From Tessaracoccus rhinocerotis (GTDB taxonomy: Bacteria; Actinomycetota; Actinomycetes; Propionibacteriales; Propionibacteriaceae), in the NCBI RefSeq assembly GCF_007197885.1, contig NZ_VKKG01000007.1:62001-126000 (forward strand): a DNA stretch of 64,000 bases, in the 5' to 3' direction. The position numbers and the translations under genes were made by a program. A model generated the notes under the pieces. The model was not told where the DNA came from and did no database searches. It worked only from the letters and a program-made list of their open reading frames with translations. Each line of letters begins with the position of its first letter. The first letter of the stretch is position 1. Below, piece after piece: positions 6,593 through 15,941 of this stretch.

Positions 6593-8935
6593 ATGAATGC
6601 CAAGAGAACCATCCGCGCGGCTATCGCCGTCGCGGGCGTGGCCGCCCTCGCGGTGACCGCCCTGCCGGCCAGCGCGGACCGGCACGGGCCGCACCCCGGC
6701 CCCGGCACCAGCACCCCCCAGCTCGAGAGCCTCGACCGCGGCCTCGTGGCCGTCAACACCGACGAGGGCGTCTTCCTCAGCTGGCGACTCCTGGCCGACG
6801 AGGCCACCGGCGCATCCGCCACCGGCCTCACCGGAACCAACTTCGACGTACTGCGCGACGGCAGCAGGATCGCCACGGTCACCGACAGCACCAACTACCT
6901 CGACGCCGCCGGCACCGCCGACTCGAGCTACTCCGTCGTTCCCGCCGGCCAGCGCGGCCACAAGGGCAAGGGCCGCACCGAGGCCGTCACCCCGCTCAAC
7001 CAGGACTACCTCTCCATCCCGCTGCAGCGCCCGGCCGACGGCGTCACCCCCGACGGGGAGGCCTACACCTACTCGGCCAACGACGCCTCGGTGGCCGACG
7101 TCGACGGCGACGGAGCCTACGAGCTGGTCCTCAAGTGGGACCCCTCCAACTCCAAGGACGTCTCCCAGATCGGCTACACCGGCAACGTCTACATCGACAC
7201 CTACGAGCTGGACGGCACCCTCCTCAACCGGATCGACCTCGGAGTCAACATCCGCGCGGGCGCGCACTACACGCAGTTCCTCGCCTACGACTTCGACGGC
7301 GACGGCAAGTCCGAGCTGATGATGAAGACGGCGCCCGGCACGAAGTCCACCACCTACCGCAACGGCAAGGCCGGCAAGGACCGCTACATCACCATGCTGA
7401 AGGAGGACCGCAAGGCCGGCTACAGCCACTCCGACGACTACCGCCTCAGCCCCGAGGGCTTCCGCGAGCACCTGGCCGAGATGTTCCGCGGCTGGGACAC
7501 CCGCGAGGAGGTCACCTCCGGGCAGTGGCCCGCCACCGTCGAGGAGGCCCTCGGCGCGACCGACCTCTCCTACGAGTACCCGCTCAGCGAGGCCGACTCC
7601 CTCGAGCTCGCTGACTACTTCATCACCGTCTACGGCCCGTCCCGCAGCGGCCGCAACACCGACAACCTGCTCAACTTCCGTGGCTTCATCGTCGACGGTC
7701 CCGAGTACCTCACGGTGTTCGACGGCGCCACCGGCCGCGAGCTCGAGACCGTCCACTACGACCCGCCCCGCGGCGACGACGGTCTCCTGTGGGGCGACTA
7801 CGCCATGAGCCGCATCGAGCCGGGCAACCGCGTGGACCGGTTCCTCGCCGGCGTCGGCTACCTGGACGGCGAGCACCCGTCGGCCATCTTCGCCCGCGGC
7901 TACTACACCCGCACCACTATCGCGGCCTACGACTGGGACGGCAGGCACCTCACCCAGCGCTGGTTCGTCGACTCGGGCCATGCGCCCATGAGCAACCCGT
8001 TCAACGACGGGCCGCACGGCGTCGACGGCACCGACCCCGTCTTCGGCGGCATCACCACCCAGGGCTTCCACTCCCTGAGCGTCGCCGACGTCGACGCCGA
8101 CGGCCGCCACGAGCTGGTCTACGGTTCCGCGACCATCGACGACGACGGCTCCCTCCTGTACAGCTCCTACGACGAGATGCCCGCCCAGAGCGCCGACCCG
8201 GGTGCCATCGCGCGCCTCGGCCACGGCGACGCGATGCACGTCACCGACATCGACCCGGCGCGTCCCGGACTGGAGATCTTCACCGTCCACGAGGGTGCCG
8301 CCTGGGCCCCGTACGGCTACGCCCTGCGCGACGCCGCCACCGGCGAGGTCCTCTACGGCGAGTACACGGGCCGTGACACCGGCCGCGGCATGATCGGCGA
8401 CGTCGACCCCAGCGTCCCCGGACTCGAGACCTGGGCCACGAAGCTGCGTGCCGCCGACGGCGAGACCCTCGCGGGACCGCTGCCGGGGACCAACCAGTCC
8501 ATCCGGTTCGCGGCCGACCTCACCACCCAGATCGTGGGCGGCAGCGGCAACCAGGACGTGACCCTCTGGGACCGCACCGACGGGGTCGTCCTGACCGCCG
8601 AGGGCACCCGCTCCAACAACGGCACCAAGGGCAATGCCAGCCTGGTCGCCGACATCCTCGGCGACTGGCGCGAGGAGCTCGTCGTGCGATCCGCCGACTC
8701 CAGCGAGCTGCGCGTCTACATCAGCACCGAGGTGACGAGCCACAAGCTCTACACCCTGATGCACGACCCGCAGTACCGGGCCGAGGTGGCGCGCCAGCAG
8801 ACCACCTACAACCAGCCCAGCTACACCGGCTTCTACCTGGCCTCGGACATGGACTTCGACGACGTGCCGCTCGTCGAGGTGTCCGACCACCCGGGCAAGG
8901 GCGAGCCGGGACGGCCGGGCAAGCCCCGCAGGTGA
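6593..8935 (+). CDS. Secreted rhamnogalacturonan lyase, PL11 (YesW/YesX type)
   Basis: A 780-residue exported polysaccharide lyase, predicted to cut the rhamnose-galacturonate backbone of rhamnogalacturonan I by beta-elimination. The start at 6593 follows a GAAGGAAG site and gives a clear signal peptide (Lys/Arg start, Ala/Val core, cleavage after ASA near residue 26). The mature N-terminus has the short beta-domain seen in the family (LESLDRGLVAVNTDEG, FLSWRLL). The main domain is a propeller with repeated calcium-binding Asp motifs, for example ADVDGDGAYELV, DFDGDGKSELM and ADVDADGRHEL. The basic, Gly/Pro-rich C-terminus has no sorting signal. The gene is alone, with candidate operators upstream. 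Together with the GH78 rhamnosidase at 51041 it indicates pectin use. Confidence 0.9.
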   Translation: MNAKRTIRAAIAVAGVAALAVTALPASADRHGPHPGPGTSTPQLESLDRGLVAVNTDEGVFLSWRLLADEATGASATGLTGTNFDVLRDGSRIATVTDSTNYLDAAGTADSSYSVVPAGQRGHKGKGRTEAVTPLNQDYLSIPLQRPADGVTPDGEAYTYSANDASVADVDGDGAYELVLKWDPSNSKDVSQIGYTGNVYIDTYELDGTLLNRIDLGVNIRAGAHYTQFLAYDFDGDGKSELMMKTAPGTKSTTYRNGKAGKDRYITMLKEDRKAGYSHSDDYRLSPEGFREHLAEMFRGWDTREEVTSGQWPATVEEALGATDLSYEYPLSEADSLELADYFITVYGPSRSGRNTDNLLNFRGFIVDGPEYLTVFDGATGRELETVHYDPPRGDDGLLWGDYAMSRIEPGNRVDRFLAGVGYLDGEHPSAIFARGYYTRTTIAAYDWDGRHLTQRWFVDSGHAPMSNPFNDGPHGVDGTDPVFGGITTQGFHSLSVADVDADGRHELVYGSATIDDDGSLLYSSYDEMPAQSADPGAIARLGHGDAMHVTDIDPARPGLEIFTVHEGAAWAPYGYALRDAATGEVLYGEYTGRDTGRGMIGDVDPSVPGLETWATKLRAADGETLAGPLPGTNQSIRFAADLTTQIVGGSGNQDVTLWDRTDGVVLTAEGTRSNNGTKGNASLVADILGDWREELVVRSADSSELRVYISTEVTSHKLYTLMHDPQYRAEVARQQTTYNQPSYTGFYLASDMDFDDVPLVEVSDHPGKGEPGRPGKPRR

Positions 8936-9012
8936 CCGACTGACGCCGGACCGGTGCGCCCAGCCGGAGGTATTCTTCGAGATCGGGGGTTTTGCCCGAC
9001 AGGAGGACTTCC

Positions 9013-11073
9013 ATGGCTGAGCGCACCGGTCTCGCACCGTCGCGCCCGGAACGTACCCGGCCCCGCGGCGGCCACCGGCTCGACGTGCAGGGCATGCGCG
9101 CCGTCGCCGTGCTCGCGGTCCTGGTCTTCCATGCCGGCGTCGCGATGCCCGGCGGCTTCGTCGGCGTCGACGTCTTCTTCGTCATCTCCGGCTTCGTCAT
9201 CACGGCCATGCTCATGCGCGAGTTCGAGCAGCACGGCCGGATCCGGCTGAAGCGGTTCTACCTCCGGCGCTTCAAGCGGCTGTTCCCGGCGCTCGCACTC
9301 ACCGTCGCGGTGACGCTGGTGGCCACGGTCTGGATCCTCAGCCCGGGCCAGTACCAGGAGATCGCCGCGATGACCGGCCTGGGCGCCATCCTGCTCTCGG
9401 CCAACTTCGTGATCATGAGCACCAGCGGCGGCTACTTCGACGCCAAGGCGGAACTGAACCCGCTGCTGCACGTGTGGTCGCTCTCGGTGGAGGAGCAGTT
9501 CTACCTGGTGTTCCCCGCCATCCTGATCGGCGCCGTGGCCTGGGGAGCGCGACGCCGCGGCGCCACCCGGCCGACGTCGCCGGCCCGCCACGCGCTCAGG
9601 GCCGTCGTGGTCATCTCGCTGATCTCGCTGGTGCCGACGGTCGTGAACACGGTGGCCACCGGATGGGCCCCGCTCACCGGCTTCTACAGCCCGTTGCCCC
9701 GCGTGTGGGAATTCGGCGCCGGAGCGTTGCTCGCGCTGGTGCCGCACGCCGGACTCCTGCGCACCCGCGCCCAGACCTTGGCGCTCGCGCTGGCCGGGGC
9801 GGCACTGCTGGCGGTCTCGTTCGTGGTCATCGACGAGACCATGGCCTGGCCCGGTCCCGCGACCCTGCTCCCGGTGCTGGGGACGATGGCTCTGATCGCC
9901 GCCGGCTCCTCGGCGCAGCCCAACCCCGTCAACCGGCTGCTCGCCACCAGGCCCATGACCCTCGTGGGGGACTGGTCCTACTCGCTGTACCTGTGGCACT
10001 GGGCGCCCGTGGTGTTCGCGCAGATGCTGTGGCCGAACAACGGTGGGGCGAAGCTGCTGGCCGTGGCCCTCAGCGTGGTCCCCGCCGTCGCCTCGTACTA
10101 CCTGTTGGAGGACCCGATCCGCAGGGCACCCGGGCTCACGGGGATCCGGTTCGTGCGCCTGGCTGCGGCGACCGCGCTGGTGCCCGTCGTGGTCGCGGCG
10201 GCACTGTTCGCCGGCGCCGCCCGGCACTGGGACTCACCGGCCGTGGCGGCCTTCGTCACCCAGGTCGAGGAGGAGCACATCGGGAAGGAGAGCGGCTGCG
10301 ACGGCCGCACCCCGCTGGGCGGCCACGGCACCGACTGCGCCTGGAACCTCGAGGCCGATGGCGCCCCGGTCTACCTCGTCGGGGACTCCAGCATGGACCA
10401 CTTCACCGACGGCTGGATCGAGGCCGGCCGCGAGGCGGGGCGTCCCGTGTTCTCGGCCACCGCCAGCGCCTGTCCGTTCCTGCTCGACGTCACCATCCGT
10501 GACGTGCGCCACGACCAGTCGCTGGACGACGAGTGCAACACCTACGTCAGCGACTCGCTCGACTACCTTGCCGACGCGCCCTCGGGAACGGTGGTGATCG
10601 CCAACTCGCAGCACTACCCGTTCCAGCGCGAGGTGGGGCTGGGCGCGGGCCCCGAGGACGACCCCGAGGACGACTTCGAAGCCAAGATCGAGGCCATCCG
10701 CGAGGGGCTCGAGGCCGCCGTGGCCGAGATCGGCTCCCTGGGCCACGAGGTGGTCATCGTCCAGGGCACCCCGCTGTGGATCGGCAAGCACCACTGGGAG
10801 TCCCGCGAGTGCACCATGCTCACGGTGATGAAGCAGCGGTGCGGGCAGCAGATGACCCTCGCCGAGGCCGCCGAGCAGCAGGGCCGGGCCCGCGCCGTCG
10901 TCGAGCAGGTCGGGCGGGCCACCGGTGCCGTGGTGTGGGACTCGTGGACCGAGCTGTGCGCGGAGGGGGTGTGCGCCACCCACGACGGGCTGGACCCGCG
11001 CTTCCGCGACGGCCTGCACATCACCGTCGAGCAGTCCAAGCGGCTGGGCCCCTCGTTCGCCCGGCTGCTGTGA
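9013..11073 (+). CDS. Acyltransferase family 3 with C-terminal SGNH domain (OafA/YrhL type)
   Basis: A 686-residue membrane O-acyltransferase, likely acetylating a cell-surface polysaccharide or peptidoglycan. It starts 6 bp after a perfect AGGAGG. The N-terminal ~390 residues hold about ten transmembrane segments with the family signature (RLDVQGMRAVAVLAVLVFHA, then GVDVFFVISGF and LWSLSVEEQFYL-like VWSLSVEEQFYLVFP). The extracytoplasmic C-terminal ~270 residues form an SGNH domain with GDSSMDH as block I and DGLHIT near the end carrying the catalytic Asp and His. The gene stands alone and opens the envelope region. Confidence 0.9.
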   Translation: MAERTGLAPSRPERTRPRGGHRLDVQGMRAVAVLAVLVFHAGVAMPGGFVGVDVFFVISGFVITAMLMREFEQHGRIRLKRFYLRRFKRLFPALALTVAVTLVATVWILSPGQYQEIAAMTGLGAILLSANFVIMSTSGGYFDAKAELNPLLHVWSLSVEEQFYLVFPAILIGAVAWGARRRGATRPTSPARHALRAVVVISLISLVPTVVNTVATGWAPLTGFYSPLPRVWEFGAGALLALVPHAGLLRTRAQTLALALAGAALLAVSFVVIDETMAWPGPATLLPVLGTMALIAAGSSAQPNPVNRLLATRPMTLVGDWSYSLYLWHWAPVVFAQMLWPNNGGAKLLAVALSVVPAVASYYLLEDPIRRAPGLTGIRFVRLAAATALVPVVVAAALFAGAARHWDSPAVAAFVTQVEEEHIGKESGCDGRTPLGGHGTDCAWNLEADGAPVYLVGDSSMDHFTDGWIEAGREAGRPVFSATASACPFLLDVTIRDVRHDQSLDDECNTYVSDSLDYLADAPSGTVVIANSQHYPFQREVGLGAGPEDDPEDDFEAKIEAIREGLEAAVAEIGSLGHEVVIVQGTPLWIGKHHWESRECTMLTVMKQRCGQQMTLAEAAEQQGRARAVVEQVGRATGAVVWDSWTELCAEGVCATHDGLDPRFRDGLHITVEQSKRLGPSFARLL

Positions 11074-11314
11074 CCCCGCGGGCTGGGGTGGTACCGGGGC
11101 CGGCGTGACCGCAGCTCGCGACACTCAGCCGATCGCGCCCTGCAGGGCAGGGACGCGGGTGTGTCGCGAGCGCCTGTCACCGCGGCTCCGGCGGCCGCCG
11201 CATGAGACCGCGATGGGTGGCGGATTAGGAACCTCTCAGACTTCGCCGTCCGCATGGGCACAGGTGCGTCTTCGGCACTAGCTTGGTTGCAGGACTTGGG
11301 AACAGGGAGTGTGG

Positions 11315-12481
11315 ATGAGGATCGTCGTAGTGGGTACGGGGTACGTGGGGTTGTCGAACGCCGTGATCCTGGCGCAGCACAACCAGGTGACGGCTGTTGA
11401 CATCGATGCGGGGAAGGTGGCGCAGATCAACCAACGGGTCTCGCCGATCATCGACACGGAGCTGCAGGACTACCTGAGCAACAAGCCGCTGGACCTGACA
11501 GCGGTGACCGACGGCGCTGGGGCGTATGCGGGGGCCGACTTCGTGGTGGTGGCCACCCCGACCGATTACGACCCGCAGCACAATTTCTTCAACACCTCGT
11601 CTGTGGAGTCTGTGGTGGCCGACGTGTTGGCGGTGAACCCGGGTGCGGTGATCGTGATCAAGTCGACGGTGCCGGTGGGCTTCACCGCGGAGCTGCGGGA
11701 GCGGCACTCGGGGGCGTCGATCATCTTCTCGCCGGAGTTCCTGCGGGAGGGCAGGGCGCTGTATGACAACCTGCACCCGTCGCGGATCGTGGTGGGGGAG
11801 CGGTCGGAGGCCGGGAAGCGGTTCGCGGACCTGCTGGTGGAGGGTGCGCTGTCCAAGGACGTGCCGGTGCTGCTGACCGATGCGACGGAGGCGGAGGCCA
11901 TCAAGCTGTTCGCCAACACGTACCTGGCGTTGCGGGTGGCGTACTTCAACGAGTTGGACACCTACGCGGCCTCGCGTGGTCTGGACACGGCGCAGATCAT
12001 CGAGGGTGTGGGTCTGGATCCCCGGATCGGTTCGCACTACAACAACCCGTCGTTCGGCTACGGCGGCTACTGCCTGCCGAAGGACACCAAGCAGCTGTTG
12101 GCGAACTACTCCGACGTGCCGCAGAACCTGATCGCTGCGGTGGTGGATGCGAACCACACCCGCAAGGACTTCATCGCCTTCGACATCATCAAGCGTCGCC
12201 CGAAGGTGGTTGGGGTGTACCGGCTGGTGATGAAGTCGGGTTCGGACAACTTCCGGGCGTCTGCGATCCAGGGGATCATGAAGCGGATCAAGGCCAAGGG
12301 CATCCCGGTGATCGTCTACGAGCCGGAGCTGGCCGAGGACCGGTTCTACAACTCCGAGGTGGTGCGTGACCTGGAGGAGTTCAAGCAGCGCGCCGACGTG
12401 ATCATCGCCAACCGTCGCACAGAGGTGCTCGACGACGTGGCGGACAAGATCTACACCCGCGACATCTACGGGCGCGACTGA
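11315..12481 (+). CDS. ugd: UDP-glucose 6-dehydrogenase
   Basis: A 388-residue enzyme oxidising UDP-glucose to UDP-glucuronate, a precursor for acidic capsule or exopolysaccharide. The NAD-binding site is GTGYVGL at residue 8, the nucleotide-sugar segment is FSPEFLREG, and the catalytic Cys is in [11 protein letters not shown] near residue 253. Length and nearly every motif follow the enterobacterial Ugd form as I remember it, closer than the usual ~440-residue actinobacterial form. I chose the ATG at 11315 over a GTG two codons earlier because GGGAG lies five bases upstream. Third codon positions use more G and T (GTG, GCG, TTG) than flanking genes, which may mark acquisition by transfer. 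Confidence 0.93.
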   Translation: MRIVVVGTGYVGLSNAVILAQHNQVTAVDIDAGKVAQINQRVSPIIDTELQDYLSNKPLDLTAVTDGAGAYAGADFVVVATPTDYDPQHNFFNTSSVESVVADVLAVNPGAVIVIKSTVPVGFTAELRERHSGASIIFSPEFLREGRALYDNLHPSRIVVGERSEAGKRFADLLVEGALSKDVPVLLTDATEAEAIKLFANTYLALRVAYFNELDTYAASRGLDTAQIIEGVGLDPRIGSHYNNPSFGYGGYCLPKDTKQLLANYSDVPQNLIAAVVDANHTRKDFIAFDIIKRRPKVVGVYRLVMKSGSDNFRASAIQGIMKRIKAKGIPVIVYEPELAEDRFYNSEVVRDLEEFKQRADVIIANRRTEVLDDVADKIYTRDIYGRD

Positions 12482-12484
12482 TCC

Positions 12485-12907
12485 TCAGGACAGCTCGGCC
12501 GCGGGTGCGGGCCGGAACCGCTCCAACAGCAGCACCGACGCGACGCCGACCAGCGCGCCGAGCGAGTTGGCCACCCAGTCCAGCAGCGACGACGTGCGCG
12601 GCAGGAACGCCCCCTGCACCATCTCGATGCAGAACGAGGCGACGACCCCCAGCGGCAGCCACAGCCACCGCGGGACGTGCGGCCACATCGTCGCCAGCAG
12701 CATCACGGGCACGGCGAACAGCACCACGTTCAGCATGAAGTCGAAGCTGTAGAGGTCCAGGCCCCGCACGCCCACCGACTCGGAGGTGCGGGCCAGCCAC
12801 GCAAGCACCTGCCCGATCTGCTTACCGATGGGCAGGAAGACCACGCCGAGCCCGAGAATCGCCCAGCCGGCGAGCAGGGCGATCAGGACGGGACGGCGGA
12901 TGTGCAC
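12485..12907 (-). CDS. VanZ-family membrane protein
   Basis: A 140-residue protein with about four hydrophobic helices and the pattern of the VanZ family: a first helix, then NVVLFAVPVMLL, and a polar ASFCIEMVQ motif just before a TSSLLDWVANSLGALVG segment. VanZ confers low-level teicoplanin resistance in enterococci, but most homologues have no known role and sit near envelope genes, as here. The start is a GTG. It converges on ugd with a three-base gap, leaving no room for a terminator. Confidence 0.75.
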   Translation of the reverse strand: MHIRRPVLIALLAGWAILGLGVVFLPIGKQIGQVLAWLARTSESVGVRGLDLYSFDFMLNVVLFAVPVMLLATMWPHVPRWLWLPLGVVASFCIEMVQGAFLPRTSSLLDWVANSLGALVGVASVLLLERFRPAPAAELS

Positions 12908-12947
12908 ACGAGCAGTCTCACACGTCCGCGGTGCATCCGGAAGGCCG

Positions 12948-13964
12948 CTACCGCTGGATCTCGTAGTACGTGGCCAGGTCGTCGGAGCGCAGCGCCTCCC
13001 TGAGCAGCTCCAGCTTGTTCTCGTCCATCAGGACGATCGACTGGCCGTCGCTCGAGGTGCCGGTCCCGGTGACCGGGAACTGGAACGATCGGATGTTGGT
13101 GGCGTCGGTGCCCATTCCCATCGCGAGGTCGATGATGACGTCGTTGGTGAGGGCCTCGTCGACGGTGAAGTTGGGGCCGAGGGTGGTGACGACGTCGCGG
13201 AACTTGCCCGGGTCCGCGAGGGTGCCCGCCGAGGCGATCTTCCTGACCACGGCCATCACGACGTCGCGCTGCCGCTCGCCGCGGCTGAAGTCGCCGGCGG
13301 GCAGGTTCTTGCGCTCCCGGACGTACTGCAGGGCGCTCTCGCCGCTCAGCTCGATCTCGCCCTCGGGGAAGTCGAAGCCGCCCGAGTTGGAGGGATACCG
13401 GTTGTTGACGGTGACGCCGCCGAGGGCATCGATGACCCGCACGAAGCCCTCGAAGTCAATGATCACCGTGTGGTCCATGGGAACGTCGAGCAGGGCCTCC
13501 ATCGTCTCGATGGTCAGCCCGGCGCCGCCGAAGGAGTAGGCGGCGTTGATCTTCGCCTGGCCGCGGCCGGGGACCTCCACCCAGGTGTCCCTGGGGATGC
13601 TCATCAGGTACGCCCCGGAGCGGTCGCCGGGAACGTGCAGCAGCTGCAGCACGTCGGAGCGCCCGCGCTCGTCGCCCCGGGTGTCCGAGCCCATCAGCAC
13701 GAAGTTGAGCGGGGCCGCGGTCTCGCCCTCCTTGGTGGGAACGGGCGCCGGGCGGGTGGCGCCCTCGGTCGGCGTCATCGATGGCTCGCGCTTGATGGAG
13801 TCGAGCGCGTCGAGCGCAGACTTGCCGTAGTAGCCGGCCAGCGCGATCGCGCCGATGAGGGCCACCGCCAGCAGGCCGACCACGGTGAACAGCACCCAGC
13901 GGCGCTTCCTCGGGCGGCCGCGCCCGCCGTCGCCGTTGTCCAGCAAGTCGTCCACGCTGCTCAT
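12948..13964 (-). CDS. LytR-CpsA-Psr family wall-polymer ligase
   Basis: A 338-residue membrane-anchored protein of the LCP family, which transfers undecaprenyl-linked glycopolymers (teichoic acid, capsule, arabinogalactan) to peptidoglycan on the outer face of the membrane. A basic cytoplasmic N-terminus with RPRKRRW precedes a single helix near residues 24-46, then a Pro/Thr linker. The LCP domain shows NFVLMGSDTR, SDVLQLLHV, SIPRDTWVEVPG, KINAAYSFGG and later YVRERKNLPAGDFSRGERQ, carrying the Arg and Asp residues that bind the pyrophosphate lipid. Its start overlaps the stop of the upstream fusion gene, so they are co-transcribed. Confidence 0.92.
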   Translation of the reverse strand: MSSVDDLLDNGDGGRGRPRKRRWVLFTVVGLLAVALIGAIALAGYYGKSALDALDSIKREPSMTPTEGATRPAPVPTKEGETAAPLNFVLMGSDTRGDERGRSDVLQLLHVPGDRSGAYLMSIPRDTWVEVPGRGQAKINAAYSFGGAGLTIETMEALLDVPMDHTVIIDFEGFVRVIDALGGVTVNNRYPSNSGGFDFPEGEIELSGESALQYVRERKNLPAGDFSRGERQRDVVMAVVRKIASAGTLADPGKFRDVVTTLGPNFTVDEALTNDVIIDLAMGMGTDATNIRSFQFPVTGTGTSSDGQSIVLMDENKLELLREALRSDDLATYYEIQR

Positions 13965-15913
13965 CAGGCGCTCCGCTCCTTGTCCGCGAGGGCCCTCAGC
14001 CCTTCGGTGATGGACCCAAGGTACCCATCAATGCTGTTCGCCGCCCCCAGCGCGGCCGCGTCCCCGCGGCGGTACGGGTCCGCCACCTCGTCGGCCGGGG
14101 TCGCGGACCGGTGCTGCCACAGGTGCTCCACGAGCCCCGCCAGCGTCACGTCCTCAGGTAGTTGGGCGAGCTCCCGGGCGACGTGGCCGATGATGAAGGC
14201 CTTACGGCCGAGGGTGGGCCACTCGTCGAGGATGTAGCGACGATGGTCCGAGCCCATCGTGAGGATCAGGTCTGCCTCGGACACCAGGTCCCTCGTGAGC
14301 TGGCGGGCGCGGTGCGCCGTCGGGTCGCCGGCCCGGACGTTGGCGGCCATGGGAGGGTCGATGGCCTGGTCCACCAGGGCGCGGGTTCCGGCGGAGCTGA
14401 ACTCCACCCCCGGCACCCCGGCGGAGCGGGCGACGACGTCGGCGTAGGCGGAGCGGCAGATGTTTGCCGTGCACACGAACAGCACCTTGTAGGGTGCGGG
14501 GCCCCGCGCGGGTTCGGCGGGCGGCGGGGCGTCGGTGACGGCGACGGGGCGCGGGTGCTCGGCGGGGCGGGGGAGGTGGTCGCCGATCTCCAGCCATGAG
14601 TTGCCCGGCCGGAAGCCGGAGGCCTTGACGTGGTCGAGGGCGAGCACGGCACCCTCTGGCGTCCCGGCGGGGGCGGGCACCTCCCGCACCAGGTTCGGGT
14701 CGGCGCCGCTGAGCTGGAACACGCGGCGGGCGACGTCGTTCCAGCCCACCACCCTGCCGTCCCCGGTCAGGTTGTAGGTACCGGGCCGGGCGCCGGAGTC
14801 GAGCAGGTGGGTGATGCCGGCGGCGAGCTGGTCGGCGAAGGTGAGCCTGCCGAACCGGTCGCTCACGACGTCGAGCCGTTCGCGACGCCTGGCGGCGGTG
14901 GCCGCCTGTTCGACGAAGCTGCCCTCGCGGCCCATCACCCAGCCGGTGCGCACCACCAGGTGGCGGGGGACGCCGGCGGCCACCAGTTCGCCGGCTGCGA
15001 GCGCCTGGCCGTGCGGGTGCGCGAGGCTGAGGGGCTCGTCCTCGGCGTGGGCGGGGGCGGATCGGTCGAACACGCAGTCGGCCGAGACGTGGACGTAACG
15101 CAGGTGGTGGCGACGTGCGACGTCGGCGAGTCGGAGGGCGCGCTCGGCGGCGCCGGTCCAGCTCTCCTCGGACGAGATCGAGTCGGGGAGGCCGGTCGCA
15201 GTCTCGCCGTGGGCGTTGACCAGCACGTCGTAGGCGGACAGGTCCACCGGGGTGACGGCCCGCGGGGCCAGGTCTGCAGTGGTGACGCCGTCGGCGCCCG
15301 GCAACTCGGCCAGCAGCGCACGCCCGAGCCGGGTCTCGGTGCCCGCCACGAGGGTGCGGCGCGGCCCCATCGGGACGGTGTTGGCCAGCAGCGGGTTGAG
15401 GGTGTCGCGGTGGGCGACGATCGCCCGTTCGCGCCCGATCGGCCAGTCGATGCCGAGGGTCGGGTCGAACAGGTCGACGGTGACAGCGCGGCTGCGGCCC
15501 TTCGGGGTCCAGTGCTGCTCCATCAGGTAGCTGAAGGTGGTGTCGTCCTCCAGCACCTGGTGCGCGTTCGCGACGCCGCGCGGCACGAACACGGCGAGAC
15601 CCGGGTCCAGGTCATGGGTGAGGGTGCGGCCGAATCCCGTCCCCGGGCGCAGGTCCACCCAGGCGCCCATTGCCCGGCCCTGCACCACCCCGACGATCCT
15701 GTCCCACGGCTCTGCGAGGAAGCCGCGGGTGATGCCGCGGGAGACGACGTGGGTCACGTTGTGCTGCACCGGGTCGAAGTCCGGCAGGCCGAGCGCCGTC
15801 ATCTTCTCGCGGTGCCAGCCCTCCTTGAACCAGCCGTCGTCGTTGTGCTGGAGCGCGAGTTCGAGCACCAGCAGGCCGGGGATCTCCGTGGTCCGGACCC
15901 TGAGCTCGTTCAT
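13964..15913 (-). CDS. RmlC-RmlD-low-molecular-weight tyrosine phosphatase fusion; RmlC/RmlD sites degenerate
   Basis: A 649-residue three-part protein. Residues 1-185 resemble dTDP-4-dehydrorhamnose 3,5-epimerase (RmlC), 186-450 dTDP-4-dehydrorhamnose reductase (RmlD), and 475-649 low-molecular-weight protein tyrosine phosphatase. RmlCD fusions are known in actinobacteria. Compared with those as I remember them, the RmlC active-site His in RGxH is Leu66 (TRGFLAEP). In RmlD the GxxGxxG turn reads GTETRLG, the STD motif reads SAD, and the YxxxK pair is replaced by His301 and Leu305 (HGQALAAGE). The phosphatase has an intact C-X5-R loop (CTANICR, Cys481-Arg487) and an Asp-Pro-Tyr acid loop (Asp612). 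The start at 15913 follows GAGGAGGAG. Most likely the first two domains now bind rather than convert sugar nucleotides. No rmlA or rmlB is nearby. Confidence 0.85.
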   Translation of the reverse strand: MNELRVRTTEIPGLLVLELALQHNDDGWFKEGWHREKMTALGLPDFDPVQHNVTHVVSRGITRGFLAEPWDRIVGVVQGRAMGAWVDLRPGTGFGRTLTHDLDPGLAVFVPRGVANAHQVLEDDTTFSYLMEQHWTPKGRSRAVTVDLFDPTLGIDWPIGRERAIVAHRDTLNPLLANTVPMGPRRTLVAGTETRLGRALLAELPGADGVTTADLAPRAVTPVDLSAYDVLVNAHGETATGLPDSISSEESWTGAAERALRLADVARRHHLRYVHVSADCVFDRSAPAHAEDEPLSLAHPHGQALAAGELVAAGVPRHLVVRTGWVMGREGSFVEQAATAARRRERLDVVSDRFGRLTFADQLAAGITHLLDSGARPGTYNLTGDGRVVGWNDVARRVFQLSGADPNLVREVPAPAGTPEGAVLALDHVKASGFRPGNSWLEIGDHLPRPAEHPRPVAVTDAPPPAEPARGPAPYKVLFVCTANICRSAYADVVARSAGVPGVEFSSAGTRALVDQAIDPPMAANVRAGDPTAHRARQLTRDLVSEADLILTMGSDHRRYILDEWPTLGRKAFIIGHVARELAQLPEDVTLAGLVEHLWQHRSATPADEVADPYRRGDAAALGAANSIDGYLGSITEGLRALADKERSA

Positions 15914-15941
15914 CGGCTCCTCCTCACGGCGGCGCGGCTGG

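Noticed and set aside
5966-9037. Minus-strand open frame of 1023 codons opposite the PL11 gene
   Set aside because: It is low in complexity (Val/Gly/Ala/Asp), covers the coding strand of a recognisable secreted lyase, and matches no family. It is a GC-driven shadow.
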